In this document: positions 34,106 through 45,211 of the stretch, one piece after another
Layout of the letters: each line of letters begins with the position of its first letter
Numbering within the stretch: the first letter of the stretch is position 1
Assembly: GCA_006384855.1 (NCBI GenBank)
Contig: VCJN01000931.1
Coordinates: 1 to 64,000 of the forward strand
DNA: 64,000 bases
Direction: 5' to 3'
Source: Tetraselmis striata
Lineage: Eukaryota; Chlorophyta; Chlorodendrophyceae; Chlorodendrales; Chlorodendraceae
The notes under the pieces: generated by a model
Told to the model about the DNA's origin: nothing
The model's input: only the letters and a program-made list of their open reading frames with translations
The model's database searches: none
Translations under genes and position numbers: made by a program

Positions 34106-34441
34106 TCACCTTTCTTGGGATACTATGGCCGAGCCACATGCGCCATTGTTGGGGGTATGGTTTTTAGGATATATCCGGTTAATTAAGGCCAGCAATGCCT
34201 TGGCAAAATCGCTATTCGGGGCGTATATCGCAAATTTTAAAGCCTCCGCAGTATTCCCATGATGCCCCTGGGCCTTACTGTTTTTTAAACGCCTAATAGT
34301 CTTGACAAGGTCCTCCCATGCTATAGGCCAATTAATCCCTTTTAGCGCGGGGCCAATGGGTAGCGATGTACCGTGGCGGTGTTCCCACGCCGCACGGTAT
34401 ATCGCAACCCGTTGTGCTAGGGGGTGGGGGTTCCCCGTCAC
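34106..34441 (-). pseudogene. Non-LTR reverse transcriptase fragment
   Basis: The minus strand reads WEDLVKTIRRLKNSKAQGHH...EALKFAIY...FAKALLALINRIYPKNHTP. This is the classic start of a non-LTR RT domain (I.KLKN.KAPGPDG, then L..L.N.I). Only about 110 residues survive; the rest of the domain does not continue in any frame. It is a different family from the RT at 12.2-15.1 kb, judged by the fingers motif. Confidence 0.7.
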
Positions 34442-36373
34442 GCAGCAGCTTCCGACAGTGCGCGCCCGCCATCACGCCTTGGTGTCGCCCGGCTCGGCAT
34501 GAATTACCCCCAATACCGGATCGCGTATTGGTTGGTCGCTCGCGCCGTGCTCGAACGAACCCTGCCCCTTACGGAGAGCGCGCCCATTTCCAGAACTCCC
34601 GTCTCCCACCACCCTTCTTAAAATCCTAAACCGCTTTCCGCACGGCCCGCCTTCTCGGGCAGCGGCGGTTATTTCGTACTAGTGTCCGATCCCTATGCCG
34701 TGCAGCAACTTAATGTGCCAACGCTAGAGCGTCATCCCGAGGGCCCCTAGTCCCCCGGAACGCCATGAAAGCCTGCGCCGACGATTAATCGCCCCTAGGC
34801 TAGACCGTTGCAGCGGCAGTCCTAGGCCACGACGCTTGGGCTTGGGTACAACCCGCCGAACATATTGCCTGGATAACGTGCTCGGCACCGGTGTCTAGGG
34901 GACCCCCCCCCCCCCCCCCCTCCCGAGGGCCCGCCGTTTGCATGTGGGTGATCTATAGAGGAGCGAGCACCGCGAACGGATTAGCGGCGACGAAATCGTG
35001 GAACGGCTTCGGCCATTCAGAAGGCGGAGAGTCACCGTAGGCCGGTTTGGGGAAAGGACCTTGCAGACAAACGTTCATGCATGGGAGGCGGACGGGGATC
35101 CTCACGGATCGCGCCCACGGAGAAAGAGGACATGACATGGAAGTGATCGGAGGTGTCCCAAGCGTAGTCCACCCATATGCCGAGGGCGAGAGAGGGGGGG
35201 CGGGGGGCGGGGGCTACGGTGGGGGGGGGAGGGGGGGGGGGGGGGGGCACGCCATGAAGTGGTCGAGAACGCGGCAGCTACCCCTCCAACAAGTGCCGCG
35301 TTCCCGCGCCGATACGTCCCGCGGTGACATGGGTTTACCGCCGAGAAGGCACCGCCGACGCCAGAGTTGAGCCGCCAACTCCCTTTCATCCATGTTCCAA
35401 TCCCCCCCCCCCCCCCCCCCTCACACACACACACGATCAAATCCCTCGGATAGCTCGTATGAAGCCACGCCAAATCTTTGCGTTGGCGGTACCGATAAGG
35501 CTCCCCCATGTGAGCTGATGGGCAAATAGGCCGAGATAAAAATTGGGGCCAATTTAACATCCCCCCACCCGGACACATGTCCAACATGGGTGGGGCGCGC
35601 CGACTGCCCTCGCCCGATACAACGACCGGACTAGCACACAACACCCACGTTCCGATGCAGCGCGGTCACCGAACGAATATTGTCGGAGTCCCATTATAAA
35701 AACGCACTCGCATATATCGGTCGCAATAATGTGGTCTCCTAAACGATCAGAACATCTACGGAGCGCTCGATCAGCATCGCGCCAGCCAACATCCTCCACC
35801 TTGGAGGACAACCAATCACATCAAGCGTCGCAACGCACAAATGGGCGGGCATGGGAGGGAAGGGAAAAGGGAAAAAGGGTGGAGAGGAGGTGGAGGGCGG
35901 GCGGCGTGGCGTTCCCAGCACGAGCGATATCCATGAAAGTACCATCCCCATCGGCATGCAAAACGTTGTAAACGCTCACGGACATGCGCACCCTGCCCTT
36001 GGGTATAATGCACATCAAAGCGCACTAGCCCATCAGACACGCTGCAACACGGGTGCCCAGCCGTCCAGGGGTGAACCTCCGTCACTACGACGACTGCACC
36101 CGGTGGCGCGCGGCTGCCCATATCATGGCCAACCTTGCGTAGCGGGGCCGGTGTGTACCGTCGTACCGTGTCACCCCGGGCCAACAACGGCAAACACAAA
36201 CATAACGCTTAAAAAAAGTAGCAATGTCTCGCACTACCGGTATGGTACCGTCGCAATTTTTAAAATATGATATGCCTTTTCGGGTGGTTTCCTGATCGCC
36301 TATTGCAGCTCATGTGAACATATTATATATATTATGTATATTCAGTAAGAAAACACAGATTTTATGAATATCA
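34442..36373. other. Repeat-rich stretch, probable decayed mobile DNA
   Basis: Long minus-strand frames exist (34953-35138, 35554-35811, 35816-36199), but frames break into each other and no domain is recognised. C or G runs lie at about 34904-34920, 35221-35247 and 35403-35420. The setting suggests remnants of retroelements; this is inference from the neighbours. Confidence 0.35.
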
Positions 36374-36533
36374 GATTAGTCTTGCGAAATGCTTCGGCAA
36401 TTTGCTTGGTGACTATAACGCAGCGTCGCCTACCCAGGGCTTTCCGTAACTGGATTGCTGCCTAAACGGCCGTCGTAGAGACGCTGCAAGGGTTTCACTG
36501 GTGCCAGTCCTGTCCCGGGGGCGAAAAAAAAAA
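36374..36533 (+). mobile_element. SINE-like element, copy 3 (long copy)
   Basis: A block of about 160 bp ending in ten A. It aligns by eye along its whole length with the copy at 46990-47149: GGCAAT.TGCTTG.TGACTA, GC.GCCTACCC, CGGCCGTCGTAGAGA, GGGTTTCACTGGTGCCAGTC, then CCCG..GGCG and the A-run. It has no coding capacity. The length, the shared 5' end with copy 4 and the A-rich 3' end fit a SINE or the 3' end of a LINE. It lies about 420 bp upstream of the DUF1295 gene, same strand. Confidence 0.8.
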
Positions 36534-36958
36534 CAATCTAGTAACGTTAAGAATAAATATCCTGAATGTCGTCGAAACTAGGAGATATATAATTTGATGT
36601 TACTTACAGGTATCACAGGTATGGAGATATTCATCCTCAGGATAGGCTCGCGTAGTGGCGTCGTTACCGTCACCCGGCGCCGGCGGCCCGATGACGGGCG
36701 ATGACGAATTCCGCCCGGCGGGTGAAATTGTTGGAAGTTCACACTGTGCCAACTTCAGCGCACCGCCACAACTACCGGTGGCCCAGCACTAACGGGGTCG
36801 GAACACAGCCGGCGAGTCCACCGAGGGCCTGCTGCCAAAACCCCTGGAAGCAGCTACCGGGGCATAATTGAGCCGGAACACTCCTTCCCTGCAAGCATCG
36901 TTTGCTTCGGCGCACACCGCCCTCCGCGCCGCTTCGGGCCGGGCTTATTGTCTCCACC
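36534..36958. other. Upstream region of the DUF1295 gene
   Basis: Holds the presumed promoter and 5' UTR of the gene starting at 36959. The reading frame stays open upstream to 36902, so an earlier start is possible. No TATA-like or other element can be assigned with confidence. Confidence 0.4.
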
Positions 36959-37357
36959 ATGGCGGGCGCCGACGGCAGCGGCGCGCCGGCGCCATTCGAA
37001 GCATACGCCGACCCCTACCTTCTTGGCGTCACCGCCGCCGGGACAATCGCCTACCAAGCGATCTTCTTCGTCGTCACCGCCGTCTGCCGGACCGACAGAA
37101 TCACTGATCCCGCGGGCGGAACGAATTTCGTGCTTCTGGCGGGCCTCACGCTGGGCTTGGGCGCGCGCCCGCCCAGCGTGCGGCAGGCCGTGCTTACCGG
37201 CATGGTAGCCGCCTGGGGGCTGCGTCTTTCGGGATTCCTCTTCCTGCGGATTCTGCAATGGGGGCAGGACCGCCGCTTCGACGCGCAGCGCCGAAGCCTG
37301 CCGCGGCTGGCAGTCTTCTGGAGCCTGCAGGTTTACAACCCCTCCCTCTCCCTACCA

Positions 37358-37403
<46 letters not shown>

Positions 37404-38305
37404 CGCGCGCGTGCGCAAAAACGCACCCCTTACAGCCTGGCTATGTGGGTACCGTCGCCGTCCCAGCTCGAAGACCTGGCTGAGACCCCCCCCCCCCCCC
37501 CCCCCGCTCTCTACCTGGGGCCTGCTCTATTCAGGCGCTGTGGGTGTGGACCGTCAGCCTGCCCCTAACGTTTGCGAACTCGCCGCCGGCGCTGCCCGCG
37601 CCGCTGGGTGCCCTGGACTACGTGGGCTGGGTGGCGTGGGCCGTGGGCGCAAGCCTGGAGGCGGTAGCAGACCAGCAGAAGCTGGCGTTCAAGAAGGCGC
37701 AGGAGAATCGCGGGCGATGGTGCGATGCCGGCGTGTGGGGCTGGAGCAGGCGTGAGTGTCCCAATTGTCTGCCCCGCCGTTGCAGACAGGCATGCCATGA
37801 TGTGGTTTCTGGCGGCTGGCGGCCATCCTTGTGCGTCCATGTCCGCGTGGATATTTGTCAGGTGAGAATGAGAGGGGGGGGGTCGCAACTAGCTGATGTG
37901 TCCCGCTGCTGTGCAGATCCCAACTATTGTGGGGAGATCGTGCTATGGTGGGGCGTCTACCTCTCCGCCCTGCCCTCCCTGGTTGGGCCAATGCACTCCG
38001 CAGTGCTGGGGCCGCTGCTCATCACGGCTCTGCTGCTCTTTCTGTCGGGCATCCCGCTGCTGGAAGCCAGCGCGGACGGCCGTCACGGCGACGATCGCGG
38101 ATACCGTGACTACAAGGCCTCCACCAGCCCGCTGCTCCCGCTGCCGCCGGCGTGCTGGGCGCCGCTGCCGCGATGGGTCAAGGCCGCGCTGTTCGAGTAT
38201 CCCATGTACAGCAAGCTGAGCAACTCCACCATCGACGTCAGCTTGTCGGCCGATGAAGAGGAGAGCCAACCCGGCAGCAGCCCAGCCGGCAGCAGCTCTG
38301 CTTAG
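36959..38305 (+). CDS. DUF1295 / steroid 5-alpha-reductase-like membrane protein
   Basis: Three exons, 36959-37330, 37535-37751 and 37917-38305, in consistent phases (0, then 1), encode about 325 residues. Several membrane segments are evident (GTIAYQAIFFVVTAV, FVLLAGLTLGLG, ALWVWTVSLPLTF, LGALDYVGWVAWAVG, GPLLITALLLFLSGIPLL). The DUF1295 core includes LRLSGFLFLRILQWGQDRRF, GWVAWAVGASLEAVADQQK, HPNYCGEIVLWWGVY and SGIPLLE, the pattern of the 3-oxo-5-alpha-steroid 4-dehydrogenase superfamily, which reduces steroid or lipid double bonds with NADPH at the ER. The true substrate is unknown. The first intron carries an (AC)n microsatellite and an 18-nt C run near its acceptor. The Kozak-like context at ATG 36959 (CCACCATGG) favours this start over the upstream in-frame ATG at 36902. 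Confidence 0.88.
37359..37401. repeat. (AC)n microsatellite in an intron
   Basis: About 21 perfect AC units lie in the first intron of the DUF1295 gene, about 30 nt after its 5' splice site. Confidence 0.95.
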
Positions 38306-40731
38306 TCGCCCACTCCCCTCCTGGCAGGCTGAACGCATTCCGCTCCCAGGGGCAGATGTGCTAGGTGGAATATTTATATGTATATATATAGTACGTTCAC
38401 GCCAGGGCGTAGTAGTACCTTGGCAACGCGCATAGCAGCAGGACATCAGTTCCCTCCCCTGCCCAGGTGCTGGTGTTTCCCCTGCTCGGAGTGAAGAGAG
38501 CACCGCAGCAGGCTGTTTGGGGTGGATGTGTTTCACTTGCTATAGCAATCACACCGCAGGTTCGTAGTGCCCGCCCATTGTCCCAGGGAAGCAGGCGGGC
38601 TGCCCGCGATTTTCGATGCCTATCTGGCTGCCTGCGTCTCTGGCGTGTCGTTGAGGTACTATGCCAGGGGCTAAAGCCAGGGGGGTATCAGCAGCGTGCG
38701 CAGCGCCATATCTAACGGTTTGTAACTGACTATTATCCACGCGCCGTCTTGTGCAAGCGGATAAAGCCGCTGTGCCGATGAGCGAGGCGCTGTGATACGG
38801 TGTGATGTCTGCATGTAAGGAGTTTGCCACGGTGGCCGATGTCTTTGCTCACGTATTTGCAACTGGCTCATCCGCAATCACCAGCCCCTCCAGCTTTGCC
38901 ATGCAGTACTGGAAGGCCTCCTTGGCGCCTGGCCCCGCTCAAAGCAGGGCACGATTTCCACCCTTAAAACCCTCTGGCAGCCGCAGCCGCAGAGCGGTAC
39001 CTCTTGTCTCCTCGTGTGGCTAGGACGGCACGCAGTGGAACGGCCTGTCAACCTCCACTAGCATGCCCTCTGCTTCCACCCTGACAGTCACATCCGCCAC
39101 GAAATGCCAATCATCAGACACCCACCCTGCCTTGCACGCCCTGCGCAGTTGCTGTAGCTAGGTGATTACCGCGTCCCAACGCAGCCACGCGGATTGGCGG
39201 CGAGCTGCGGTCTTCTTGCATGCTACATGAGCCTAGCTAAGTAAATGGATCTTGTAAGGCAGCCTCTCGGGCAGCTGGCGAGCGCAGACCCAGCCACGTG
39301 TAACCCTAGTAACCCTAGCTAGCACATCTAGTCCTCATTGAAGGCGGTGCCCGTCCTTCAAACGTGTTTGCCCCTGCAATTCTTTCTTAAATGAGGCTGC
39401 TGTGGTCAGCTGGCATTTCCGCGCCCATATCTTCAAGGACTCCAGTCTTGCAAGTTGTACTTTATAAGCATTGAATTTTTTGGGAGCTAGCGGAGCTCTC
39501 CTGAGAGGCTGTGGCGGAAGAGCTAAAACTGAAAGAGGTGGCCAACCAAAGCGCACGCCGTGAGGATGTTGCCGAGGCGGCAGAGCGCTCTGGCTGACGG
39601 AATTCGCTATGAAGTACTTTGTCGCAGATCAAAAAGTCTTATCATCACTTGGCTGTGCTGTGAGCCCACACTGTGACGGCCCGGTCCTGGAGGTTGAAGA
39701 TCCCCTCCTACCTAGTCCAGTGCAAGAGGCAAAGCTCCAGCAAAGAGCGATGTATATCATATCAAGGTGCCCCCCTGAGCTGTGTGCCGCGACAGTAACA
39801 GACTGTAGTTACGACGAAAACCTTGGTATTAGAGCTGCTCAAGCCGGAAGGCCGAGCAGGCAACAACAGTTGGCAACGGCCAGGGAATTGATGCCTGTGT
39901 GATGAGATCCCGTTGGATCATAGCCATGGCAAGCGTCACGGGTAGGCACATGCCCCAACTGGCGCCACACCTCCCAAAGCCCCTGCCCATCGCCCAGAGG
40001 GCGCACATGTCCGGTGTGAAATCCATGTGCCGCGTACCGCTCTTGGGCGAGTGTCAGCCCTTTGCTGTCGCTGCTGCGCTCCCGTGTGGGACTCCACGAC
40101 TACTTCCAAGCTGTGCTGCCAATCCGTTACTGCCTAAGTGGGCTCCTCCGGTGTAGTGGGCTATTGTGCCACGAGATCACACAATGGCAGGACACAGATA
40201 GAGCGGTACTGAGGAGGAGGTCCGGCCAAGTATACTGGGGACTCCCCGATTTGGAGCATGGCCGGGTGTCTCTAGGGATGGGGAAGCATACACCCCGCCA
40301 AAGGAGGCAGCGCTATCCCAGGAGCACAGGCAGGCGCCGCTCCTGCACTGGTGTGGATCTCTGGCTGGCGCCCCGGGCTGAGTGCCCCCAGGGCGCCCTG
40401 GCTCCGCAGGCCGAGGTGACATTTCGTGCCTGGACTGACTGGCACGCGGCGCTGTGGCCGTTGCACGCGGAGAGCCAATCGCAAGCAGGGCGAACAGCGG
40501 CCGCACAACCTGTGACGGGTGGTGGCGTGGGTGCCGTCCGGCCGTGGGAGCGGGGTTTCTCCAATCCAGACATGTCTGAGACGTGTCTCCGCTGAAATCA
40601 CTGCTGCTACGCGGTGCGCTTAGATGTTGGATGTACGTGTCAGTATTAATCCAGTAGTGCAGGACTTTGTCCATTGTAGGTAGGGATGGAAAGATGGGGG
40701 GGTGGGGGGTGAAAGGGGGCTTTATTGTTTG
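38306..40731. other. Convergent intergenic region with degenerate frames
   Basis: This lies between the DUF1295 gene (+) and the A2M gene (-). The minus strand at about 39110-38860 reads as protein-like sequence broken by two in-frame stops, and 39556-39335 has a 73-residue Lys/Leu-rich frame. Neither matches a family I recognise; both may be pseudogene debris. No RNA gene or long repeat is seen. Confidence 0.4.
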
Positions 40732-42813
40732 CTAGCAGCTGCTGCCGACAGACAGCGGGGCCGCGGCGCTGGCGCCCATGATTGAGGGGTCATTCACGGC
40801 GGTGGCCACCACGGGCGGCGACACAAACTGGCCGAGGTACGCGGCGGCGGCATCCACCTCGACGGTGGTGGTGCCGCGCGGCAGCGTGGCGTAGTGCACC
40901 AGCACCAGCGTGGGCCGCTGCACGAAGGAGGGGCAGGCGTAGATGTTGGAGAGCGGCCGGAAGTTGGAGGGGCCGCAGGTGCTGCGAGCCCCGCCGCGCG
41001 ACCGGCCCGGCTGAGCCGCCGCCGCCGATGCCGACGCTGATGGCGCTACGCTGGCATCGCTGGCCAGCATGCCGCCCGGCATGGGGACGACCACCTGCCG
41101 GCACAAAGTGGCGCAAGTCAGTGGCAGCCGGCGCTACCCATCACCTCCTTTCCGATGATTCTAGTGGTACAGGGATGCGATGCATGAATCTGGATACACC
41201 TACCATGGTAGACCATGTATAGAGCCGGCAGTGTACAGCATACCATATGTAGAGAGAGGTGGACGTATGAGGCTGTTTTATGCACCGGCACGACGTGGCT
41301 CAGAAGCATCGCTGCAGGCGCACACGCACATGCGTGCTGCGCGCCCCGCATGTGGGAGGGAACGACTCCGCTGCCGCCCGGGAGGGGGGGGGGGGGGGAG
41401 GGGGCGCAAACCTCCACCGCCTCCAGCGGGTCCGCGACCGACAGCGTCACCACCAGCTTGGCGACCTCCCCCAGGCACAGCCGCCCCGCTGGCGCGCCGG
41501 TGGTGGCGTTGAGCCACGCGGCGGTGACGAGGACCCCACGGCGGAGTGGCCCTGGCGGCGGCGCCACCGGCTGCAGGCGCAGGCTGAGCGCCACCGCCGC
41601 GCGCGCGGGGCCGCTCATCCGGAAGGACAGCGGCGCGCCGGCGAGGCCGCCCACCGCCACGGACACCTCCGCCAGGCCGCCGCCGCCGCTTTCCCACAGC
41701 GTGAGGACTTGGTCGGCGGCGCCCAGGTGAAGGGTAAGTCGGGACGGCGCGCGTGGGAGGCCGCTGCCCGGCCCCACCCGCCCCGCCAACACGCCGTCGT
41801 ACGCCGCCAGGCTCAGCAGCATGGCGGCCAGCGCGCGCGGCGGCGGCGCGGAGGACGGCAGCAGAAAGGCGTCGCCATCCGCAGCGCCGCCGCCGCGCTG
41901 CGCCACCGCCTCGCCCAGCCACTCCAGCAGCTGCTCTGCGTCCGCCAGTGGCGAGCGCGGGCCGCCGCCGCGGTGGCTGCGCTGCAGCTGCGCCGTCAGG
42001 TACAGCGCAAGCGCCGCGGCCTCGTCGTCCAGGTGGCTGCTGCTGCCGTCTGCGTCGGAGCGGCGGCGGCGTGAGCGTCAGTGGCAAAGGGTGAGTGAGA
42101 GAGAGGGGGGAGGGGCATGGGCAGCAAGGGCGCATCTGCACTAAAATATCATAATATACAAGCACGTAGATGGCAAAAATTCAAACGGCGGCGGCTGGCC
42201 GTGTTTTCCCAACCTTTTAGCGCTGTTTTCTATTTCTATTCTATTGTGATGTACTGTGTATTGTGATATACCATCGTCCTATTGTTCGAAGTGTTCCATT
42301 GTAACAGACTGTTTGGACACAGTAGTAAGGATTACATAATCCTTCATGTCTGCGATCCTTAGCATATGCGCTATGTTATTCCTACCAATACATACACGCG
42401 TTTACGTGTACAAAACCGTGTAAGGAGTACCTGACGCGTCAAAGTACAACGCGTGATGCTTCCAGTATGATTTTTATGAAAACATTATGTTTAGGGGCAT
42501 CGGTGCGCATTTCTGCATCGCTGTCGAATTTCAAACAATGCACGTTTTCCTTCATCAACATCCAAACTGCCAACCCATTTTCTTTGTATTATATTGTATT
42601 GCATTGTTTTATGATATTATAATATCCTTATTTCCCTATTATATTCTATTATATTCTATTTTTCTATTCTATTCTGTTCTATTGTATCGAATTCCAATGT
42701 ATTCTATTCTAATATATTCTGTTCTGCTCCAATAGATTCTATTCTGTTCTATTTCTAATCGCCAAATTTCTATCCTAATAGACTGTTCATGTCCTGTCAT
42801 GTCATGTCGTGGA

Positions 42814-42851
<38 letters not shown>

Positions 42852-43152
42852 TGCGCGGCAGAGGCTTTCTATTTGAACCTCATTTATCGATGGTAATCGA
42901 GTCGGTTTCGTTTGGTGCATATCATTGTCCACCGAATGGGGCGCGGTTACGCCTTCACACGGTTACTACCTTCACACTCATCGTCAGCTAACGCACTACA
43001 AGGCCTGGCCGCGCTGTTGTCAAGGGTCCCTCCTCTCTTATTGCCTCCCTGCTCTCGAAGACCAAAGAGCCACACCCACTAACACAGTGCCCTGCGCTGT
43101 CCCAAGACCCTCCCATTGGTGTGTTTGGGAAGGCGGTGGGTGGGTGGATTGG

Positions 43153-43184
<32 letters not shown>

Positions 43185-45138
43185 AGAAGGGCTTGCCTTG
43201 GTCGGCCAGGAAGCCGCCCGTGGCGGAGGAGCGCAGCCGAACGCTGTCGCCCAGCTCCCCCAGCACGCGCGACAGCAGCGCCCCGTCCGCCGGCTGCGGC
43301 CCGTCCAGCGCCGCCAGCCCTGCGTGCAGAACGCCCAGCAGGCCGAGGCTGCCCACGGGGTCCGCGGTCCTCGCCGAGCCGCGCACAGCGGCGGCGGTGG
43401 CGGCGCTCACGCACTCCGCGCCGCCGCCGCTGCCGCCGTGCCCAGCCTCTGCACCCCGCACACACGGAGCTCTGTCAATCTGCCGACTTTTAGGGTTCAG
43501 GGCTTTTGAGGGTAGGTTTCAATAAAATGGGGTACAGTCTAGGGTTTATAAAACATGTTTAAAAACCCTTAAACCCAACATGGGAGCGCGCAGGGCAACT
43601 GACTCCCCGCCGCGCTGGACCGATGAGAGGGGGTGGGGGGTGGAGGAGCTTGCGCTTGTTGGCAACACGTGTTGGCGCAAGTGGAGCGGCATGGGCCTGC
43701 CGGAAATACTGCACAGTCGTATAGCCAGCATCAACCTTGGCATTGGCCTCTAGATGTCAGCAGTCTCAATCGATATTCACGTGGTACGATTTATGTCTGG
43801 ACTGAAAGGCACTGTTGAAACCGTTAAATCCTTATATATCCGTACAAACACAAATGTTCCGCGGGTAGATAACATTTTGCCCCCCATCCCCCCCCCCCCC
43901 CCCCCCCCGGGGGGAAGAGAAAAAACCTATTGAAACGGAGAATAGTTCAGAATGTAGCACGAATACAGAACAAAATATTTCGACGCAAAGGTGCAAAACT
44001 TTTCATTGTTTCGCGGACCCGCGGACCGTATTCAATTGTGCGGTAGTGCCAAGACCACACTAAAAGTCTAGCGCTCAACTATCGCCTCCATTCCTGTACT
44101 TGTGCCGTGTGATCACTGGTACCAGTGCGGCCGTGCGGGTACCGCCTAGCTCGGAGATCCATCGGGTTTAGATCTCAGGCCTCAGGCCTCCCCAGACAGC
44201 TCAAAGATGGTGCTGCGTGGGCGACGGGCAGGAACAGAGTCACGGAGGGGGCGGCCCTCACCGCTGGCGTCGCCCGCGCAGACAGGCAGCTCCCACGCGG
44301 GCGCCAGGCCCAGGCGCACCGCCAGCAGCACGTCCCGCGGCAACGCCGGCTCCGCGGCGCGCAGCTCGCGCACCGCGCCGCGTGTGAGCGCGCGCCGCCA
44401 GTTGTCTGTTGGCCGCGGTGTCAGGGTACACCACCGCATGATTGTCAGGAAACGAGGGGACGAGGTTGCCGGTAAGGCTGGCTTGGTGGGGGAGAGCCGC
44501 AGCCGCAGCCGCAGCCGCGGTGCCGCGCTTGCCATGTGTCGGCGGCAAAGGGCATTGAGGCTGTCCGGCGCAGAGCAGATGCTGCAAGTTGCGAGTAGCT
44601 CCGGTGGCGGGGCAATTGCCCCCCCATGGCATTAGAGCCGGAAAGAGGCGGAGAGGGAGCGGGAGAGGGAGAAAGAGAAGGAGAGGCAAAGATGTGGTGG
44701 CGCGCCTCACATAGGCCCCTGCTGCTGGTGTGGTGACACACGGAATGTAGTGGGCGAGTGGGCGACAACGGTGATGCATGGGATAAGCTGTGAATAGAGG
44801 GCATGCCGCAATGGGCAAACACCCCCCCGCCCCTCCCCTCTCTCTCTCTCTATCTCTCTCTCTGCTCACTTGGTGGAGCATATGGTGTAGCTACCACTAC
44901 ACAGCAAGAGAGGGGGAGAGCGGTTGCGCTGCGGGTAAATGTCTGGCGTATCTGGCTGCCGGTGTCGAGGTGACAGGTACAGCAGTGGGTCAACTAGCCG
45001 CAATGGCATTGGACATTGGGAAGCCAAAAATATGAACATGCTTTGATGGCTAAACCGGCAGCCAGGAAGATACAGTCACAGACAGACACACAGACACAGG
45101 CACAGACACATACACAGACAGACACAGACACACACACA

Positions 45139-45211
<73 letters not shown>

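Noticed and set aside
41280-42165. Long plus and minus alternative frames over the largest A2M exon
   Set aside because: High GC keeps all frames open; only the minus frame with in-phase splice sites and A2M-like sequence is retained.
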